Part shown: piece by piece, positions 1-9,526 of the stretch
Layout: each line of letters starts with the position of its first letter
How positions within the stretch are numbered: position 1 is the stretch's first letter
Source: Pelecanus crispus
Taxonomy: Eukaryota; Chordata; Aves; Pelecaniformes; Pelecanidae
Assembly (NCBI RefSeq): GCF_030463565.1
Contig: NC_134646.1
Coordinates: 66,543,710 to 66,607,709, forward strand
Reading direction: 5' to 3'
Length of the DNA stretch: 64,000 nt
Position numbers and translations under genes: made by a program
The notes under the pieces: model-generated
Seen by the model: only the letters and a program-made list of their open reading frames with translations
What the model was told of the DNA's origin: nothing
The model's database searches: none

Positions 1-1536
1 GATTTAAGAAAAGTCCCTAACCTGCTGGGGAACATTTGCTCATGTAACTCACAAGTACAAAAGACGACGTTGTCCACTAGTTCTGTTCTTTCTTTAATGC
101 TGAGTCACACTTCTAATATTATATCTTTGGGAAGTCCACCATAAGCAAAAATGAGTTCAGAACAAGGTTTTTAAATGGGAATACAGAGTAGAAAACCTAT
201 CTTTGTGGGCAGTTTCCAACTTCACAAACATAGCTTCCTTAAATAAAAACTTGCTTGCAAGTTAAATTTTACTTCAGCTTCAATGCAAGGCTAAAGTCCC
301 TCCAAGAAGATCAATAAGTTTGTTACCCTTTTCCTTTTTTTTTTTTCTCCCCCCTTCCTAGAAATCTTTTCAGTTGTCTCAGCAGATTAACCATATGCAT
401 CTTCAGGTTATCACCAACAGCTTGCCTAGCTTTACAGAAGTTAAAGCAAGGGGATGAGAAAGGTTACACTAAACTTTTCCCTGCTTCCTTCAGTGGTAGT
501 TAACAGAAGTTTAGGAGTAACGGGTGCTCCCCCTACCACTCCCGCGGCACGAAGCGCCCGCCTGGAGCCACTGAGGCTTCGCACCCAAACCTCAAGAGCT
601 CCCTGGTTACAGTCAGTTGTGGGCTTTGGTGGGTTTTTGGTGTTTCTGGCAGGAAAGTGGGGTTTTCCTCAGCAGTCAGTTTCAGAAAATACTCTGCAGA
701 CTGAGACCAGCTCTAGCAAATCATTGCAATTGGTAAAGAATCTGTTACCACATTTTAAAATAAACTTTTCAATTGTGGCTGGAAAACATCTTGAACAACT
801 TACAGAATCACAGAATGGTTTGGGTTGGAAGGGACCTTCAGAGGTCATCTAGCCCAACCCCCCTGCAGTGAGCAGGGACAGCTTTAACCAGATCAGGTTG
901 CTCACAGCCCCGTCCAACCTGACCTTGAATGTTTCGAGGGATGGGGCCTTCACTGCCTCTCTGGGCAACCTGTTCCAGTGCTTCACCACCCTCATTGTAA
1001 AAAAATTTCTTCCTTATATCTAGTCTCAATCTACCCTCTTTTAGTTTAAAACCATTACCCCTTGTTCTATTGCAAGAGGCCCTACTAAAAAGTCTGTCCC
1101 CATCTTTCTTATAAGCTCCCTTTAAGTACTGAAAGGCTGCAATAAGGCCTCCCTGGAGCCTTCTCTCCAGGCTGAACAACCCCAACTCATTCAGCCTGGC
1201 CTCACAGGGGAGGTGCTCCAGCCCTCGGATCGTAACTTCTTTAACTACATCTAAATCCTCTTGATCACTTCAGAGGACAGCTAAAGGGTGTTCCTAATCA
1301 CATGCCAGCCGACGACTTGAAACAAGAGTACTACGAGTTTTTTTTTTTTTTTTTAAAGTATCTCTTCGGCGAGCAGAAGGCCTTTCGGGAGTTACTCGCC
1401 CAGCGGCAGCCCCCCGCACACCCTCAGCCCGGGCGCTCCCGCCGCCCGGCCGGGGCACAGACCCGCCCACAGCCGGGCCACAGCGGGGCCAGGGCCCCGG
1501 CCCGCTCCCCGCCTCGCCCCCCGCGCAGGCACTCAC
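1..1536 (-). other. SMIM20: SMIM20 intron 1 (partial)
   Basis: This stretch lies downstream of the first SMIM20 exon on the minus strand. The donor (gtgagt, reverse complement of 1531-1536) opens the intron, and no acceptor or second exon matching the rest of SMIM20 is visible before position 1, so the remaining exons lie outside the window. It holds a CR1 fragment (805-1231) and a T run near 1340-1354. Otherwise 1-804 is A+T-rich sequence in which I see nothing recognisable. Confidence 0.7.
805..1231 (-). mobile_element. CR1 LINE fragment, 3' end
   Basis: The plus strand begins with the reverse complement of a CR1 3' tail (gaatcacagaatgg) followed by the usual 'ggttggaagggacctt' block. The minus strand still reads the degenerate C-terminal part of the CR1 reverse-transcriptase ORF (for example [20 protein letters not shown]), open for about 115 codons. 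The copy is 5'-truncated and diverges from CR1 after about 1231. It lies in SMIM20 intron 1, in the same orientation as the gene. Confidence 0.9.
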
Positions 1537-1645
1537 TGTACTCCTCCGGCAGCAGCAGCGGCCGGAAGTAGATGGGGTAAAAGGCCGCCCCCACCACGGC
1601 CACGAAGCCGCCGAAGATACCGAGCGTGCGGGACAGCCCCGCCAT
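1537..1645 (-). CDS. SMIM20: SMIM20 first coding exon (MITRAC7 / phoenixin precursor)
   Basis: The minus strand reads 36 codons plus one base from an ATG at 1645 to a gtgagt donor just below 1537. The peptide begins [13 protein letters not shown] and contains [12 protein letters not shown] followed by EEY, the conserved core of SMIM20. Residues about 8-26 form the single membrane helix. The family protein is about 67 residues long; it sits in the mitochondrial inner membrane, where as MITRAC7 it stabilises newly made COX1. Its C-terminus is the source of the phoenixin peptide. Only the N-terminal half is here; the later exons lie before position 1. There is no other in-frame Met just upstream. 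The gene is head-to-head with SEL1L3. Identification is firm; the use of this start is very likely. Confidence 0.92.
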
Positions 1646-1664
1646 CGCCGCCGGCGGCCACAAC

Positions 1665-1715
1665 CCGGAAGCTACGCGGTTGGCGCTTCCGGGACGCACC
1701 GGAAGCGGGGCGGGG
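1665..1715. promoter_or_regulatory. Three ETS/GABP-type sites plus GC box
   Basis: CCGGAAGC occurs at 1665-1672 and 1699-1706 on the plus strand, and its inverse GCTTCCGG at 1685-1692. GGGGCGGGG (Sp1-type) follows at 1707-1715. The cluster lies 20-70 bp upstream of the SMIM20 start codon. GABP (NRF-2) sites are typical of promoters of nuclear genes for mitochondrial proteins and of divergent promoters. Motif presence is direct; function is inferred. Confidence 0.6.
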
Positions 1716-2404
1716 AGGCACCTGCCGCCCCCGCCCCCCTCCGGCCTGGCCCGGCGGCGGCGGCGGGCAGCGCCCCCTCGCGGGGCGGCGGGCGCAGCCG
1801 GTGCCGGTGCCGCGCACCCCCGCCGCGCCTCCTCGCGTCGCGTCCGAGCGGGGGATGGCGGCACCTCCCGGGCGGCCCCGGCCCCCGCCGCGCCGCACAC
1901 GGCAGCCGTGAGGCGGCCCTGCCCTGCCCCGCCGTACCGCCCCAAAGCCGCCCCGCGTCGCCCGCCAGCGGCAGCAGGGCGCCGCCCCGGGCGGGGGCCG
2001 CGCCGGCAGCGCGGGGCCGAGGCGTGAGGGCGGGGCCGAGGGCGGGGGAGCCCCCGAGCCGCGCTGCCGCCGGTGGGGGGGCGGCGGCCCTGCGCCGGGG
2101 TCCCGCCCGGGGCCGCTTATCGGGGTGCGGGGGTTTGGGGTGCCGCGCCGCAGGGCCGGGGCGCTCGGCACGCCCCAGGGGGCCCGGCCCCGGGTGCCGC
2201 CCGGCCCGGGCCCTCCGCGCCCCCCGCTCCGCTCTGCACCTGCGGCGGCGGCGCGGGCCAGGCGCGGCCCGGCCCGGCCCTGCCCGGGCGGCGGCCCCTC
2301 CTCCAGGAAGCCGGATCTGCCGCATCCTTGTCGGCGGGGCCGGGCGCGCACTCCCGGCCGCGCTGGGCAGCGCTGGGCAGCGCAGCCGCCGCCTCCGCGG
2401 CAGC

Positions 2405-2488
2405 ATGCGGCCCCCGGCTGAGCCCCCCGCCGTGCCCCGCCGCCGCCGCCGCCCCCCTCCGCTCCTCCTCCTCCTCCTCCTCCTCACG
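2405..2488 (+). CDS. SEL1L3: SEL1L3 exon 1, signal peptide
   Basis: Codons 1-28 run from the ATG at 2405 (context gcagcATGc) to an ACG|gtgagt donor. The peptide has an acidic/proline start, five consecutive arginines (CGC codons 2438-2452), PPP and then eight leucines encoded by eight CTC codons (2462-2485), a basic-then-hydrophobic signal sequence. The frame stays open upstream of the ATG, but the signal peptide argues for this start. Phase 0 at the end. Confidence 0.85.
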
Positions 2489-3336
2489 GTGAGTGGCGGC
2501 CGGCCCCGCACCTGCCCCCGGGCCCCGGCCCTGCCCGCCGCCGCCGTCGTCGCGGCGGAAGATGGTGGCCGCGGCCAGGGCCCGGGCCGGGCGGCCGCCC
2601 CCGGGTGAGCGCCGAGCCCCGCGGGCAGGGGCTGCGGGGGGCCGGGGCTGCGGGGGGCCGGGGCCGCTCCGGCCGCCTGGGCGGGCCCGGGGCCGCCTCT
2701 GGGAGCCCGCCCGGCCTGGCCCGGCTCCCCCCTCTCCAGCCCCCCGGGCTGCGCTGCGTTATGGAGGTAGGGAACGCCAGGCCGTCAAATCAAAGCGTTG
2801 GACAGCTTTGTGTTGGGAGTGATGTTCAATTTCTGGGTTTGAAAGAAGGGGGGTGCCTTTGGCATCTGCTCACAGACGCACGTGTGAGTACAGTGCTGCG
2901 CTGGCTTACGGAAACAGCTGCCTTCTAGGGGCATCTGCCAAACTACTTTTTCCAGTTTTATGCTGCTAAACACAAACTCCGGTTAAAGTCTCTGTACGCC
3001 TGTTTGATATTGATGCTGACTGGGAGCAGATCAACACGCTTTTTGGTGTGTCTCCTTTTCACACGCCTTAAAATCTAGCATGACGTGGCGGGCGCTCACA
3101 GGTAAAGGGCTGCGGTTATCTTCAGCCTTTGTCCGAACAGGTGCAGTGGCACAAGGTTATGTGGAATTTCTGCAGGGGTGAACGCGGGGAGGGTCCTGCT
3201 GAGATACTATTCCAGTTAGTGAAAGAACGTTTTCTCATCATTTCTGTAATCTTACACTGCTGAAAATATTCACTTTCCTACCAATTGTCGTGATTGCCTC
3301 CCCCAGTGTATTTTATCCCAACAGCTGATGGGATGA

Positions 3337-3906
3337 TGTCCTGGTTTCAGCTGGGGCAGAGTTAATTTTCTTCCTAGTAGTAGGTATAGTGCTGTGTTTT
3401 GGATTTAGTATGATGAATGTTGATAACACACTGATGTTTTAGTTGTTGCTGAGTACTGCTCATGCTAGTCAAGGACTTTTCAGCTTCCCATGCTCTGCCA
3501 GGTGCACAAGAAACTGGGAGGGGGCACAGCCAGAATAGTTGATCCAAACTGACCAAAGGGCTATTCCATACCATATGACGTCATGCTCAGTATAGAAACT
3601 GGGGGGGGTTGGCCGGGGAGCAGCGATCGCTGCTCGGGAACTGTCTGGGTATTGGTCAGCAGGTGGTGAGCAATTGCATTGTGCATCACTTGCTTTGTAT
3701 ATTATTATTATTACTATTATTATTATATTGCTATTATTACTGCTACTACTATTTTACTTTATTTCAATTATTAAACTGTTCTTATCTCAACCCAGGAGTG
3801 TTTCTCACTCTTACTCTTCCGATTCTCTCCCCCATCCCATTGGGGTAGGGGGAATGAGTGAGTGGCTGCGTGGTGCTTAGTTGCTGGCTGGGGCTAAACC
3901 ACGACA
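3337..3906 (+). mobile_element. Solo LTR of an avian endogenous retrovirus (copy 1)
   Basis: The element starts TGTCCTGG and ends CCACGACA and is flanked by a perfect 5-bp target duplication, GATGA at 3332-3336 and 3907-3911. Five-bp duplications are typical of ERVL-type elements in birds; the family label is from memory. It has a U3-R-U5 layout: a TGACGTCA site at 3576-3583, a TATA-like TATAGAA just after it, a TTA-type microsatellite, and an ATTAAA signal near 3770. No internal retroviral genes remain. It lies in SEL1L3 intron 1 in the sense direction. Confidence 0.9.
3700..3755 (+). repeat. ATT-type microsatellite inside LTR copy 1
   Basis: Imperfect ATT/ACT/GCT trinucleotide array within the R/U5 part of the LTR. 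The same site in LTR copy 2 (46066-46106) is shorter. Confidence 0.85.
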
Positions 3907-6900
3907 GATGACTTGGGCTAAATCCTTCAGATTCGGCAGGTTTTAAGAAAAAGATCAAGAAAAAAGCTTTTACAGCTTTTGTGGCTAAGTTGCCCCACAC
4001 AACAAAGCCTCTGTGTCTTTCTTGTTGAACTCTCCCTGGTTTATGGTAACGTTTTGAATCCAGCACAGCTGGCCTCTTTACTGTGCTGGGAAACTTTTAT
4101 ATTTAAGTCTCATGATCACAGTCATTGTGTAATCCTTTCATCGTCTCTCTCTGTAGTCAGAGATTATGCACAATTTATTCTGCCTTGTCTGAGATAACAG
4201 GGAGGGAAGAACTAGGGTTCCTTACCAAGTAGGAACGTTTAGATAATACACAATCTATGCAGTGCGCTGGGGAGCACTGTGTAGAGGCAACCAAGTGGTA
4301 ACAGAGACTCAGCCATGATCTGGCAGAGTTTACGGTCCGTGATCTCTGCCACAGCTGCATCGGTGTGAGGTCCTTGCACTGTGCGCCTTACTGGATGAGC
4401 CTCCCGAAGGGTTTGTTAGGTGTGGTGTAGCAGCAGACCCAAACATGCTTTGTGCACTTTTGTGGCACGTGTCTCAATAATACCCAGGCACCAAAGAATA
4501 CAAAGAAAAGTTTGCCGAGTAGCTCTGTGGGAGCCATTTAGCAGAACAGGCGCTAAGGGAAAGGCAGTAAGACCAGCACGGCTGAAGCTAACCTTATGCA
4601 TCAGCAGTCATGGTACATCGTGCGCAAGTGCTCTAGGAACGTCATGAAGTTTGTTCTATAAGGAACTGGCTTTGCGTTGTAGAGCTTACTACCTTGGGAT
4701 CCCCACCACAAAATTTCTGGCATTCACTGGAAGTCGGGTGGCCACATTTGTACACTGCTGCATCTTTGTTGACGAACTGTGCCAGACCCAAGCTGTCTTT
4801 GCTGGAGGCCAGCTCCCATATCTCTGTGTTGGTTAAACCCCTGAGAAAATTGAGAGCTGGCAGTGTGTATTTTGACAGTAAACGTGTGTGTGTGGCAAGT
4901 GCGCAGTGGTACCATAGAGCTTTGTAGTGTCTACCTGGTAGACTTGCACATTTTGTGATAACCACATGGCATCAACTTTCATAACACATTACCATCTTCC
5001 TCGTGACGCAGCCCCCATATCACAAGGATTAAGCTCTTTACAAGTACTCTTTATTCTAAGATAAAAAAATATGTAAGAAACATGAATGATAACCATCCAT
5101 TAGAAGAGGTTTAGAATAATTTGTGGCTGCTGCTATGCGCTTTTGATGCTTTTAGAGGTATCTATAACCGAAGAAGAATTATGTAGGAAACGTAAAAGAA
5201 TAGTAACTTTGTCAAGTCAAGCTCTGAAAGATATTCAAATTAGTATTAGAAGTAAGGTTCTCTCATCAGCTTTTATATCAGTATTCGTGCATGTGTGTTA
5301 TTACATGATATGGTGGTAACTTTTCCAATGGACACCAGCCTTCTATTGCTGTTCCTTTTTTAGCCCCTTCAGTATGCATCATTTTCACTATATCCACTTT
5401 ATAGAACGGGAAATGAGACAGAGAGGAGGGCTGTCACTCTGAAGAGACCACCTGTTGTAGAAAGGCTAGATACTGACATTGTGGAGTGTTTTGCATTTTT
5501 ATAGCATTTTATTTGTTCAAAGTGTATATCTTGGTGCTTACACACATGTTTATGAGTGTTCAGCGTCACTGCACATCTGGCTTCCAGTGTCTCTTGTCGG
5601 ACACAAGAAGATACAAAGTACTCGGTTGTTCTTGTGGAAAGTGGTTTAAGTGACAAGTTCACAAAGACCTAGGAACACTAAATAAGTCTAGTTATCTAGA
5701 GTTACCCAGCTGCTAGCAATGATATCCAGCTTTTTCATCCAAAAGTTCCCTCATTCAATTATGTCTTCCATCTTCTGCCTTAAATAAAGTCAAGGTCTTA
5801 GGGCTTAGGGCAAACAGTCTCCTTTATGCACAGTTGTGTTCCACTTGCAACCCTAGAGCTCTTAGGTGCCTTTAAGGAGGCAGGGATCTGGGGAACAAAC
5901 AGCATTAGATCACACAGTTAAATCCAAAATCTTCATCTGTAGGAACAAGGAAGTGGTATAGGTAAACTTAGTTCTGACTTTTCCTAATATTTACACCTTC
6001 ACAGGTTTTGCTGGCATGATGTTTTTACAGTGTAGCTCTCAAGGAGTGTCAGCATATTCTTAAGAAATAAAAAGCAAAATAGTTTATCGTTAGGGGCTTT
6101 TACTGATTTTACTGGATCGTGGGCAAGGTCTTGTCCTCCAGGTGCACAATGCATAATTCTGATAATTAGAAATGTGCTAACAACTTGGCTGAAGCTTTAA
6201 ATATTTTGAGAATCACAGTGAAAAAGCTATCAATCCAAGGTAGATCTCCAAGATAAATTTCAGTTCTAATTGTTTAAGCTTAGCAAAGTTACTGAAGACA
6301 GATCTTCTCAATCTAAGCAGTCTTAACGGCCAGCTTCCCTGGTAATCCTAAGTGACAATTCTGAATATTGTAGATGGATCAGGGGACCTGGCAGAAGTGC
6401 CGTGCTGGTGGCTGGCCCTCTGAGCCGAGTAATCCTCAATATTCCTGGCAATGCATCAAGCCGGACGCTGACTGCAGAGCAGAAAGAAAAGCAACTGTTT
6501 GAAGCCTTAGAGGCAAGAACTTCAGCAGGGTGGATAATCCTGGTATATGCCAAAGCACTTGCTCTCAAAATATATTATATATAGCTATAGAGAGCAAAAA
6601 CTGAGCAAGTGGTGGTCTTGCTGCTCAGATTTGTAAGTCTGTCTTCAGGACAGGAATGTTTCGGTAATAAGCTCCTAAACATTTTATGAACATGAATTCA
6701 TTCTCAGGAAACCATTGTGAGCTGCCTTAGTTGTTACTCTGCTCTTCAGGTACCTGAATAAAAGGTAGCAAAATTAGCTAACTTTAAAAAGATACAGAAA
6801 CATCAGGCTGCGGCAGCACAAGTGAACAGCAATATGATGAATAAGTGCCAGTACATTTTAGTATGTACTCTTTAGGCCTGATCCTAGGAGTGTGTGTAAA

Positions 6901-7228
6901 TAGCATGACGTGTAAGTCTGTATCTCAGACCGGATTCCGCTTGCGGAAGGGCCGAAGGATACACCCTGTAAATACGGTATGTTTGTAGATGCATAGGTAG
7001 CTTTAAGAACTTGATGTAGGGGAGTTGTTACCATTAAAACCTTGATAGTAGCTCTTCAGTAATCCACATCTACTTGCTGTGTGAAAGAATCCTGGTATTT
7101 TGGAGTTCAGGTACGGTATATAAACCTTCTGCTTGTGCAGTGTTCTGTTATTGCTGTGAGTATATTAGTAATCACGTAAACTTAGATTCTCTGGTTAACA
7201 CATTTTGTGTTTCTTTTTTTTTTTCCAG

Positions 7229-7796
7229 AATTTTGTGCCATCCTTCGGAAAGGAGACATTACAGACAACGTTGGTTACTCCACAGTTTGAACAAAACGTG
7301 GATTACGTGGACTTCATTCATTTAAACATTTTAGAAAAGAAAGTTCTCAACAATTCTGAGGTTTTGGTTCAGTATTTGTGTTCTAAGCCTTGTATTGTCA
7401 ACTTGGAAGCAGTAGCTTCCTCCGAATTCAGGAGTGGTGTACCAGTGTATAGAAGGAGATGGAAGGATGAGAAAAATCTTTACGTTAGCAGAACTCGACA
7501 AGTACATTTGAAATTTCCAAGCATCATGGTTTACAGAGATGATTATATCATCAGAAACTCAATAATAGTGCACAGTGTGATATTATATGCATGGATTAGT
7601 CACAAATCAGTTAGCAGCTATGATGTTGAGCAGAATGGAGACTACCAGGATGCAGTTGCCAAGAATTACACTTTTTTAGAAGCAGTTCCACCATTTGAAC
7701 GCCCATATAAGGACCACAAAGTTTGTCTTCAGTGGGGTGCTGACTATTTGTGGATGCTCCAGGCAAACAGGATACCTCAGTGCCCTCATGAAAGTG
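7229..7796 (+). CDS. SEL1L3: SEL1L3 exon 2, N-terminal luminal region
   Basis: This is the largest exon, residues 29-218. The acceptor is a long T tract ending ccag; the donor is gtaggt. Family-specific stretches include CSKPCIVNLEAVASSEFRS, KFPSIMVYRDDY and AVPPFERPYKDHKVCLQW. Two sequons (NNS, NYT) and paired cysteines suit a luminal, secretory-pathway domain. A second possible donor four bases downstream (gtgtca) would shift the frame. Ends one base into a codon. Confidence 0.95.
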
Positions 7797-8812
7797 GTAG
7801 GTGTCATGTCACTTTTTTCCCCCAATGAAACTAATGGGACCCAAATAACGTCCTTGGTAAGCTGTTAAAAAGTGCATACCTGTGGTAAATAGTAAATCTG
7901 ATGTAGAACGATTTACTTCGCAAACATTGTTGAATATGTAAGCTTCATAACTGTGGGGTTAGAGTCGCAAATGACCGAAGCCACCACGTCCTTCAGAGCT
8001 GTCTTGTTTCATCACAGCCAGCCTGGAGATTTGTAGCAGCATGGCCTTCTGTTTTCTAAGTGTATTCAAACAACTTTATTTAAACCCCACTGATGTCAGT
8101 GGACATCATTTCTTTGCCTTCAGAGAGAGTTGTTCAGACCCTTCCTGCGTTATTTCAGGGTCAGTCTTGCAGTTCTTATATACATAATTCTCACACAGGT
8201 AATCTACGTCTGCTTAAGATGATGGCCACACACTCAGAAACGTATTTTTAAGTCTTTATAGTTCAATAAACTTTCTAGTACTTCTGCAGGGTTTTTTTCC
8301 CAAAACCATTATGGGCAAGCATTTTTGTTTTAAAAATTAATAGTTTTAAATAAAAAAATGTGTCTTGTCAATAGTATAAATTACTGAAAATCACAACTCT
8401 GTTTTCTAGATTTTCTCAGAGTTCTGATTTTTTTCTTTCAGTCTGCCTATCTCTAGCTTTACACCTACTGACAATTCTTTGTCCTCAATATATATTCAAA
8501 GCAGAACCTGAAAGGAAAAAGGCTGTTTCTTTCTAAAGCGTTCTCTCCTAGAAAATCCCATAACAGCATTTGTGTCATTTATTTTCACTACATTGGCGTG
8601 TAAATGCTCTGAAGACGAACAGGGAAGCAATGATGTTGCTGCCTTCAGGGGCTTTCTAAAATACTTGTTGGAGACAGCATGTGATCTCTGACAACAGTGT
8701 GAAATATCTTGTGTGTTATCTAATTATATTATAGATGAAAACAGTATAACAAGAAATAGGAAGCAATAACATCTTAGTCAAATTTATTTTTTAAAACAAG
8801 CTTGTAACAAAT

Positions 8813-8865
8813 CGCTTGGGGTTTTTTGGTTTTTTGTTTTATTTTGGGTTTGGGGTTTTTTTAGG
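8813..8865 (+). repeat. G/T-rich low-complexity tract
   Basis: Runs of T and G (ggggttttttggttttttg and similar) in SEL1L3 intron 2. A matching tract lies at 49911-49950, and an A/C-rich counterpart at 43837-43913. Confidence 0.7.
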
Positions 8866-9340
8866 AAAGCTGATGATGTGTCATGACCTTGAAGATCTTT
8901 TTCCTGTTTGTTAGCAGGGGCAGCTTTATCAGAGTTATTACAGGATTATGCCTATCAGATAAGAACAGAATTGGTATCTATCCATACATACAGTATAAAC
9001 TGGAGAGCTGAAAATGGAAAGCGAGTCCAAGAGCTGTGGAGTAATGTCACATAGTCATAAGCAAAGATAGGATGAGATTTAAGTGAATAACATAACTTAA
9101 GATTTCTTCCTTACTAACTGGTTCTTTCAGTATCTTAAATTTAAATGAGTCTGTTCTTTCCCTGCTTCTAATACTAGCTGGAAATGGACTCCATTTCACT
9201 TTCCATGGGTTATTCGGTCCAAGACTGTAATGTATTTAATAACTGCAAGTGAACTTGTGTTTAAGGACTTATTGAAGGTTTGTGTTAAATTTTTAATCTG
9301 TTGTGTGATTCAAATGTTTGACTGTACAAGTGTGAGCTAA

Positions 9341-9526
<186 letters not shown>

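Larger units (their letters stand above)
1380..2760. promoter_or_regulatory. CpG island / divergent promoter of SMIM20 and SEL1L3
   Basis: GC content and CpG density rise abruptly near 1380 and fall near 2760, while the flanks are A+T-rich. The island covers the first coding exons of two oppositely oriented genes, SMIM20 (start codon at 1645, minus) and SEL1L3 (start codon at 2405, plus). It contains ETS-type motifs and a GC box beside SMIM20, a YY1-like AAGATGG at 2559, and short G/C tandem duplications near 2361-2384 and 2628-2659. No TATA box was seen. Transcription start sites cannot be fixed from sequence alone. Confidence 0.85.

Noticed and set aside
454-852. 132-codon open frame upstream of the CR1 in SMIM20 intron 1
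   Set aside because: It runs into the CR1 tail, has no recognised domain and lies on the strand opposite to SMIM20.
1-1300. Search for the second and third SMIM20 exons
   Set aside because: No reverse-complement match to the expected Q-A-I-N-R-A-G or S-D-P-F-G-R stretches was found, so they lie outside the window.
1424-2511. Long overlapping open frames on both strands in the CpG island
   Set aside because: Expected from very high G+C (few stop codons). Only the SMIM20 and SEL1L3 first exons have family similarity and splice donors.
2604-2609. Second gtgagc donor-like site after exon 1 of SEL1L3
   Set aside because: Using it would break the phase into exon 2; the gtgagt at 2489 is stronger and in phase.
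6402-6584. 60-codon open frame in SEL1L3 intron 1
   Set aside because: No similarity to the N-terminus of SEL1L3 and no in-phase splice donor; adding it is not needed for a continuous frame.
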